Shown piece by piece: positions 1 to 6,647 of a DNA stretch of 27,639 bases. The notes under the pieces were generated by a model, which was not told the origin of the DNA, made no database searches, and saw nothing but the letters and a program-made list of their open reading frames with translations. The stretch's first letter is position 1. Each line of letters starts with the position of its first letter. This stretch comes from Nemertoderma westbladi (taxonomy: Eukaryota; Xenacoelomorpha; Nemertodermatida; Nemertodermatidae), in NCBI GenBank assembly GCA_032718475.1, contig JAUCBJ010000383.1:1-27639 (forward strand), given 5' to 3'. The translations under genes were made by a program, and so were the position numbers.

Positions 1-1095
1 GTGCCGTTAATACTGCCATGTGCCTTTTGTACTGTATATACAAATTTAGTTTCAGTTAGATTTGCCTCGATTTAGCTTTAGTATCAGTTACCTGTTGGTT
101 CTTTGGTTTGGTGTTTGGGCGCGTTTTGTGCCGTTAATACTGCCATGTGCCCTTGTACTGTATATACAAATTTAGTTTCAGTTAGATTTGCCTCGATTTA
201 GCTTTAGTATCAGTTACCTGTTGGTTCTTTGGTTTGGTGTTTGAGCGCGTTTTGTGCCGTTAATACTGCCATGTGCCTTTTGTACTGTATATACAAATTT
301 AGTTTCAGTTAGATTTGCCTCGATTTAGCTTTAGTATCAGTTACCTGTTGGTTCTTTGGTTTGGTGTTTGGGCGCGTTTTGTGCCGTTAATACTGCCATG
401 TGCCTTTTGTTCTGTATATACAAATTTAGTTTCAGTTAGATTTGCCTCGATTTAGCTTTAGTATCAGTTACCTGTTGGTTCTTTGGTTTGGTGTTTGGGC
501 GCGTTTTGTGCCGTTAATACTGCCATGTGCCTTTTGTACTGTATATACAAATTTAGTTTCAGTTAGATTTGCCTCGATTTAGCTTTAGTATCAGTTACCT
601 GTTGGTTCTTTGGTTTGGTGTTTGGGCGCGTTTTGTGCCGTTAATACTGCCATGTGCCTTTTGTACTGTATATACAAATTTAGTTTCAGTTAGATTTGCC
701 TCGATTTAGCTTTAGTATCAGTTACCTGTTGGTTCTTTGGTTTGGTGTTTGGGCGCGTTTTGTGCCGTTAATACTGCCATGTGCCTTTTGTACTGTATAT
801 ACAAATTTAGTTTCAGTTAGATTTGCCTCGATTTAGCTTTAGTATCAGTTACCTGTTGGTTCTTTGGTTTGGTGTTTGGGCGCGATTTGTGCCGTTAATA
901 CTGCCATGTGCCTTTTGTACTGTATATACAAATTTAGTTTCAGTTAGATTTGCCTCGATTTAGCTTTAGTATCAGTTACCTGTTGGTTCTTTGGTTTGGT
1001 GTTTGGGCGCGTTTTGTGCCGTTAATACTGCCATGTGCCTTTTGTACTGTATATACAAATTTAGTTTCAGTTGGATTTGCCTCGATTTAGCTTTA
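1..1095 (+). repeat. 127-bp tandem repeat array, left pLTR
   Basis: Unit starts, read from GTGCCGTTAATACTGCC, are at 1, 128, 254, 381, 508, 635, 762, 889 and 1016, with the last unit partial. The second unit is 126 bp because of a one-base deletion. Each unit holds a TATATA tract (35-40 in unit 1), a TCAGTT and one CCATGTGCC upstream ATG. A promoter role is an inference from the TATA-like tract and the position upstream of the ORF. Confidence 0.95.
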
Positions 1096-1096
1096 A

Positions 1097-1283
1097 CATA
1101 AGGCTCTCTGTTGTTAATACTGCCCTATGCCATTTGTACTGTAAATAGTATTTCGTACTGTAGTTGTTATCTCGCATACATAAGGCTCTCTGTTGTTAAT
1201 ACTGCCCTATGCCATTTGTACTGTAAATGCATACATAAGGCTCTCTGTTGTCAATACTGCCCTATGCCATTTGTACTGTAAAT
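1097..1283 (+). repeat. 50-bp repeats, left pLTR
   Basis: Three copies begin CATAAGGCTCTCTGTTG at 1097, 1179 and 1234; the first is separated from the second by a 32-bp spacer. The inner part, with ATACTGCC and then TTGTACTGTA, matches the core of the 127-bp unit, so the two repeat types look like diverged relatives. Confidence 0.88.
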
Positions 1284-1536
1284 GGTAACGCACGGCCCTG
1301 CCTGATCACGTCTCGGTGCCAGACTGATTGATTTGTTTCTATGACTAAGAGTTCAGTTGTTTATTTATGTTGTCAGCTCTACGGACCGGTGCTGCACGCT
1401 TCTTATAACCACATAGCAACCGTACTGCCGTAGGCGGAGTGTTGTTATTTGTACTGTACATATACATCGGTTTTATACATCGACTGGTAGTCTATTTCAG
1501 TATTTGTTAGTGTTTTCTGTTTGGCCTAACTGTAGT

Positions 1537-1606
1537 GCAGTAGTTTTTGTGCTGATGATGCCCCAATGGGGAGAAATTAATCCACTGTTTACATAATTAT
1601 ACTGAA
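1537..1606 (+). ncRNA. hammerhead ribozyme, type I with minimal helix III (left pLTR)
   Basis: Seen: the conserved box CTGATGA is at 1552-1558. Helix II is T1559-A1572 plus C1561-C1564 with G1568-G1571, closed by an AAT loop with G1560 bulged. GAAA is at 1573-1576. Helix III is a minimal A1576-T1581 pair around TTAA, and C1582 is the predicted cleavage base. Helix I is GTG 1549-1551 with CAC 1583-1585, then an internal loop, then CAGTA 1538-1542 with TACTG 1600-1604. Known: hammerhead motifs with very short helix III have been reported in PLE pLTRs. Inferred: cleavage after 1582 leaves a 38-nt leader before the ATG at 1621. Activity is not shown; the bulge in helix II is a weakness. Confidence 0.78.
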
Positions 1607-1620
1607 GTGTTTATTGGGCG

Positions 1621-4600
1621 ATGAAACTCCTTGTTGTTTTAATAACTGTCACGATGTATACAAACGCCCTGAAGTCGGCATGTCACTTTACTAATAATTT
1701 CAATGTTAATACTGGAGTGAAACGTGACATCCGCACGTGGTTCGTGACCAGACAGAAATTAATTAGATTACCCTTGCAAATAGACTTTATGAAACGATGT
1801 AGGTCCAAAAATCTAACTCCAGCTTACCTAGCAGGGGTAGGTGGCCGAGGTTTAACGCGGCATGCGGGTTTGATGGACAGGTACGTGAACAGAGCGCTGA
1901 CAATGGATATCGCTTGGTACCACGATATCCTGAGGCGTGAACGCGCGCGGGAGGGTCGGCTATCAAGAGGTTTTACGCAGTTCATCCAGGGGAAGATAGG
2001 AGCCGGTGTAGACAAGACGGAGGACTGGACCTGTCTGTCGAAGTTCGTCGAATTTTGGGTACGTCGGATCGGGGCCCAGGAGGAGGTTGAGAGAAAGCGA
2101 ATTCTCGATCGGAAGCTAGGAGCGCTTTCGGCGACTAGTTCAAGACGAGTTAGGGAGGAGAAGGTTCCGTGGCTGGTACCCGATAGGATTGCACATCGAC
2201 CTTTCGTGGGCCGGGACGACCTCGTGGGAACCGCGAAGGAAGTCGACAACGTAGTCAATCTCTCCTCCAAACCCATCTCGGAGGAGGCTAAACGGGTGTT
2301 ATCTTTAGGATTTAGTTTTGTGCCGAGAACACGCGTTGTGGAACAGGACCGGATGGACGCACACACGTCGATCTCCAAGTTGGGAACGAGAATCCGTAAT
2401 GCGATCAGGCGAAGGAACGCCAGACTGGAGGATACAGTTCAGGTAGAGAAACCCAGCCGGGATGAAGCCGCGAGCGGGGCGGTTGGACCGCGGAGTAGTG
2501 ATGAGGAGTCGGTTATTTCATTTGCGGTCACGCCGGGAAGGGGTCGCCGGTCGGGCCCGGAGTTGGGAGCTGCGCCGAGTGCGACAATAGAAGACTGTAC
2601 GGCAGCGTTTGGGGCTTTAGTTTTGGGTAACCCGCCAACGGGAGTGGCCCGCAGACTATTCGCATGCTCCACCCCTGTGACCCCGCCGAGCGGGGAAGGA
2701 CCCGGGGCGGGTTCCGGTTCTAGGGAGTGTTTAGAGATGTGCGATGAGGTTTCGAACGGTTTATCGACAGCTGCGGGGTGTGTCAGCACCCCGTCGCGGA
2801 GCGTGGGGGGGGTATTTCCCAAACGTGGAGGTGGCCCGCACGTCCCGATGGAGCGACGTATCCCCGAGCTAGGGGCGACTAGAAATAGGGATGGTGAGGG
2901 CAGTGGGAGGGCGCCATTGGACTATAGGCAATTATACGTTCCGAGGAAGTTCCGGTACGTCGCACCAAGGGTCGAGGACGAGGCGGTGGAGGGATTTATG
3001 GCGGAATTACATAAGGCGATTGACGGTGCCGACGGGAGGGCGAGCGGTGTTGGCCGAGGCGGGGAGGGTGTGGGTATCTCAGAGAAGGATTTGAGACTGC
3101 TGCGGGAACTTAGGGGGGATAAAGAACTCGCTTTCGTTAGGGGAGACAAGACAGGAAACGTCGTTGTTGTAGACAGGGAGCTGTTGGATTTAGAGATGAG
3201 GAGAAACGTTGGCGACCGTGAGATGTTCGAGAAGTTGGACGGTGATCCGACTTCGAAATATCGGGATGAACTCTATCGGACGGTACAGAACATGGCGTTA
3301 GAAGATAAGGACTTAAGTTCATACCTGGTTCCGAAGAACCCAACTCAGGGTTATGTGTTCCCATTAGTTAAGGACCACAAACCGGTTTCTGAGTGGATCG
3401 ACTGGGGAGGGGGCAGGAAGTTCCCGAAGGTTAGAGCTATCGTATCGTCGAGAGGAACCCTAGCGGAGAGGGCCGGGAAGTGGCTAAACTCGGTCCTTCA
3501 GCCTCTAATGTTGAGGATGCCCCACTACGTGCAGGATTCGCGTTCGGCAAGGGAGGCGGTCCCGAGCCGCCCATTGTCCACGGCAACGTTCATGTCTTTG
3601 GACGTCGTGGACATGTACCCCTCTGTAGACCACGATGTCGCCGTGCGCGCGATCGAGGCGGTGATTGGGGAGAATATGGAGATTTTGGAGGACTCTGGGT
3701 TTACTTTGGGGCAGGTTATGCTTATATTAAAATTTGTGCTGACTCGTGCATATTTTGGGTTTGAAGGTGCTTTTTATGTTTTAGTAAAGGGTCTAGGGAT
3801 GGGAGGCCCCTCGGGGAAGGTTCTGGCGGTCCTGGTGGTAGACCGTATCCACACCCACGTGGGTTTGGTTGCCAGGTTCAGCGCCATATATTTCAAAACG
3901 TTTGTGGACGATGGCGAGGCTATTTGGGATGGGGAATTGGACGACGCCGTGAAGGAGGCGATCGTCGAGCGTTACGGGGCGGCGTGTGAGGCCGTATACG
4001 GTAAAGGGGGGATTCGTTTCACTTTCGAATTCTCGAACACCAGTTCAGTGTTCCTGGACTTAGAGTTAGTTTTGGAGCCGGGTCGGGGAATAGTGAGTTC
4101 GGTTTATTTTAAACCGCTCACTAAAAGGTTGCCCATTCCTGGATCCAGTTTGCACGACCGAAAGGTTCTGCAGGGTGTGGTGAAGGGCCAGCTGACACGT
4201 TTTGCGAGGTTGACAAGGACAACCAGGGAGTATGAGAGTGCGAGGGACCGTTATTTAACGGATTGCTGGGTGTCCGGGTATAGTGAAGGGTTTTTGAACG
4301 AGGCCCGGGGTTGGGACCCGGAACGGTTACGGGACTCGACTGGTGTCAACCGGGAGGGCAGGGCCCAGGCGGAGAAGGACAAGTTTTACTTTGGGGTAGA
4401 CCGTAGGTTCGCTGAGGTCGTTAAGCCGGTCATGCGGCGGTATCGGCGGGTGTTGGGAGAGAGTGGGATGGGAGTTGCGTGCAATCTTTACGCGGGTCGG
4501 AGTTTGGGTAATATGTTGGTTCAGAAGCGGCCGCCGGCTAAGGGGAGGGGAAGCAGTAGATGCGGGTCCCGGGCGGGGTGCAAAACATGCGACGCCATGT

Positions 4601-4971
4601 TCGACATGGCCCGAACCCCATGGGGTGAGAAGATTAAAGGGGTTTTCACGTGTTTGTCCCACGGGGTACTTTATCTGTTGACCTGCACCAACCACCCGGG
4701 GGGGTATTATTTAGGCCAGACTGAGCAAACCATTAGGGATAGGATGACGGGTCACCGATCGGCCATGGGCAGGTACGTGAAGGAAGTGCACCCTGATCAA
4801 GAGAACATGGGGGAGTATGTGCTGTTGGATCACTTTGCCCAGTGCGGGTTAGGGTGTCTCAGGGTCACGGGGTTTAGGAGCTACAGGTCGGACGAGGATA
4901 GGATCCACGCCGAGGCGAACTATATTTTCAAGTTTAGGCCCCCATGGAACAGAATGGTCCCGGCGGTTTGA
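1621..4971 (+). CDS. PLE polyprotein: reverse transcriptase plus GIY-YIG endonuclease
   Basis: The 1116-residue protein would nick target DNA and copy its own RNA by target-primed reverse transcription in the nucleus. In order, it has a basic N-terminal part of unknown role, a Pro/Gly-rich linker (roughly 270-430) and a DKG-type motif, DKTGNVVVVDR, at 509-519. RT motif A is LDVVDMYPSV (660-669; D661 catalytic), motif B is KGLGMGG (723-729) and motif C is FVDD (761-764). A Cys cluster CX5CX2C (C981, C987, C990) precedes the GIY-YIG nuclease: VLYLLTC from 1016, YYLGQT 1029-1034, candidate arginines R1039/R1041, E1098 and N1110. All core catalytic residues are present. The ATG at 1621 is the first after an in-frame TGA at 1603, and the length suits an EN+ PLE. 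The first 16 residues are hydrophobic and could be an artefact of using this ATG. The stop lies about 16 nt before the downstream repeat array, which therefore serves as 3' UTR. Confidence 0.95.
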   Translation: MKLLVVLITVTMYTNALKSACHFTNNFNVNTGVKRDIRTWFVTRQKLIRLPLQIDFMKRCRSKNLTPAYLAGVGGRGLTRHAGLMDRYVNRALTMDIAWYHDILRRERAREGRLSRGFTQFIQGKIGAGVDKTEDWTCLSKFVEFWVRRIGAQEEVERKRILDRKLGALSATSSRRVREEKVPWLVPDRIAHRPFVGRDDLVGTAKEVDNVVNLSSKPISEEAKRVLSLGFSFVPRTRVVEQDRMDAHTSISKLGTRIRNAIRRRNARLEDTVQVEKPSRDEAASGAVGPRSSDEESVISFAVTPGRGRRSGPELGAAPSATIEDCTAAFGALVLGNPPTGVARRLFACSTPVTPPSGEGPGAGSGSRECLEMCDEVSNGLSTAAGCVSTPSRSVGGVFPKRGGGPHVPMERRIPELGATRNRDGEGSGRAPLDYRQLYVPRKFRYVAPRVEDEAVEGFMAELHKAIDGADGRASGVGRGGEGVGISEKDLRLLRELRGDKELAFVRGDKTGNVVVVDRELLDLEMRRNVGDREMFEKLDGDPTSKYRDELYRTVQNMALEDKDLSSYLVPKNPTQGYVFPLVKDHKPVSEWIDWGGGRKFPKVRAIVSSRGTLAERAGKWLNSVLQPLMLRMPHYVQDSRSAREAVPSRPLSTATFMSLDVVDMYPSVDHDVAVRAIEAVIGENMEILEDSGFTLGQVMLILKFVLTRAYFGFEGAFYVLVKGLGMGGPSGKVLAVLVVDRIHTHVGLVARFSAIYFKTFVDDGEAIWDGELDDAVKEAIVERYGAACEAVYGKGGIRFTFEFSNTSSVFLDLELVLEPGRGIVSSVYFKPLTKRLPIPGSSLHDRKVLQGVVKGQLTRFARLTRTTREYESARDRYLTDCWVSGYSEGFLNEARGWDPERLRDSTGVNREGRAQAEKDKFYFGVDRRFAEVVKPVMRRYRRVLGESGMGVACNLYAGRSLGNMLVQKRPPAKGRGSSRCGSRAGCKTCDAMFDMARTPWGEKIKGVFTCLSHGVLYLLTCTNHPGGYYLGQTEQTIRDRMTGHRSAMGRYVKEVHPDQENMGEYVLLDHFAQCGLGCLRVTGFRSYRSDEDRIHAEANYIFKFRPPWNRMVPAV

Positions 4972-4987
4972 CACGGTCGGGGTTATA

Positions 4988-6104
4988 GTTTGGTGTTTGG
5001 GCGCGATTTGTGCCGTTAATACTGCCATGTGCCTTTTGTACTGTATATACAAATTTAGTTTCAGTTAGATTTGCCTCGATTTAGCTTTAGTATCAGTTAC
5101 CTGTTGGTTCTTTGGTTTGGTGTTTGGGCGCGTTTTGTGCCGTTAATACTGCCATGTGCCCTTGTACTGTATATACAAATTTAGTTTCAGTTAGATTTGC
5201 CTCGATTTAGCTTTAGTATCAGTTACCTGTTGGTTCTTTGGTTTGGTGTTTGAGCGCGTTTTGTGCCGTTAATACTGCCATGTGCCTTTTGTACTGTATA
5301 TACAAATTTAGTTTCAGTTAGATTTGCCTCGATTTAGCTTTAGTATCAGTTACCTGTTGGTTCTTTGGTTTGGTGTTTGGGCGCGTTTTGTGCCGTTAAT
5401 ACTGCCATGTGCCTTTTGTTCTGTATATACAAATTTAGTTTCAGTTAGATTTGCCTCGATTTAGCTTTAGTATCAGTTACCTGTTGGTTCTTTGGTTTGG
5501 TGTTTGGGCGCGTTTTGTGCCGTTAATACTGCCATGTGCCTTTTGTACTGTATATACAAATTTAGTTTCAGTTAGATTTGCCTCGATTTAGCTTTAGTAT
5601 CAGTTACCTGTTGGTTCTTTGGTTTGGTGTTTGGGCGCGTTTTGTGCCGTTAATACTGCCATGTGCCTTTTGTACTGTATATACAAATTTAGTTTCAGTT
5701 AGATTTGCCTCGATTTAGCTTTAGTATCAGTTACCTGTTGGTTCTTTGGTTTGGTGTTTGGGCGCGTTTTGTGCCGTTAATACTGCCATGTGCCTTTTGT
5801 ACTGTATATACAAATTTAGTTTCAGTTAGATTTGCCTCGATTTAGCTTTAGTATCAGTTACCTGTTGGTTCTTTGGTTTGGTGTTTGGGCGCGATTTGTG
5901 CCGTTAATACTGCCATGTGCCTTTTGTACTGTATATACAAATTTAGTTTCAGCTAGATTTGCCTCGATTTAGCTTTAGTATCAGTTACCTGTTGGTTCTT
6001 TGGTTTGGTGTTTGGGCGCGTTTTGTGCCGTTAATACTGCCATGTGCCTTTTGTACTGTATATACAAATTTAGTTTCAGTTGGATTTGCCTCGATTTAGC
6101 TTTA
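4988..6104 (+). repeat. 127-bp tandem repeat array, right pLTR
   Basis: Units begin at 5010, 5137, 5263, 5390, 5517, 5644, 5771, 5898 and 6025. Unit-specific variants of the left array recur in register: the short second unit, A at 5253 (=244), T at 5420 (=411) and A at 5894 (=885). The two arrays are therefore copies of each other and not independently amplified. Confidence 0.95.
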
Positions 6105-6105
6105 A

Positions 6106-6292
6106 CATAAGGCTCTCTGTTGTTAATACTGCCCTATGCCATTTGTACTGTAAATAGTATTTCGTACTGTAGTTGTTATCTCGCATACATAAGGCTCTCT
6201 GTTGTTAATACTGCCCTATGCCATTTGTACTGTAAATGCATACATAAGGCTCTCTGTTGTCAATACTGCCCTATGCCATTTGTACTGTAAAT
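6106..6292 (+). repeat. 50-bp repeats, right pLTR
   Basis: Three copies matching 1097-1283 at +5009, with no differences seen. Confidence 0.88.
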
Positions 6293-6545
6293 GGTAACGC
6301 ACGGCCCTGCCTGATCACGTCTCGGTGCCAGACTGATTGATTTGTTTCTATGACTAAGAGTTCAGTTGTTTATTTATGTTGTCAGCTCTACGGACCGGTG
6401 CTGCACGCTTCTTATAACCACATAGCAACCGTACTGCCGTAGGCGGAGTGTTGTTATTTGTACTGTACATATACATCGGTTTTATACATCGACTGGTAGT
6501 CTATTTCAGTATTTGTTAGTGTTTTCTGTTTGGCCTAACTGTAGT

Positions 6546-6615
6546 GCAGTAGTTTTTGTGCTGATGATGCCCCAATGGGGAGAAATTAATCCACTGTTTA
6601 CATAATTATACTGAA
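6546..6615 (+). ncRNA. hammerhead ribozyme, second copy (right pLTR)
   Basis: Identical to the left copy: CTGATGA at 6561-6567, GAAA at 6582-6585, predicted cleavage after C6591. The two cleavage sites are 5009 nt apart, so a read-through transcript would be cut into one unit-length RNA that contains the whole ORF and one set of repeats. Confidence 0.77.
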
Positions 6616-6647
6616 GTGTTTATTGGGCGATGAAACTCCTTGTTGTT

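Larger units (their letters stand above)
1..1652 (+). repeat. left pLTR of the PLE (5' end cut by window edge)
   Basis: The pLTR consists of tandem 127-bp units (1 to about 1095), three 50-bp units (1097-1283) and a single-copy leader with a hammerhead fold. It also covers the first 32 nt of the ORF (1621-1652). Its right boundary is set by where identity with the right copy stops: 1653 is g while the corresponding 6662 is a. Confidence 0.9.

Noticed and set aside
1621-1668. Signal peptide on the PLE protein (hydrophobic MKLLVVLITVTMYTNA)
   Set aside because: A nuclear RT/endonuclease has no reason to be secreted; the stretch is more likely incidental.
1824-2378. Minus-strand frames of 60-190 codons inside the PLE gene (also 2439-2822, 4327-4695)
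   Set aside because: They are shadows of the GC-rich RT gene, with no family resemblance.
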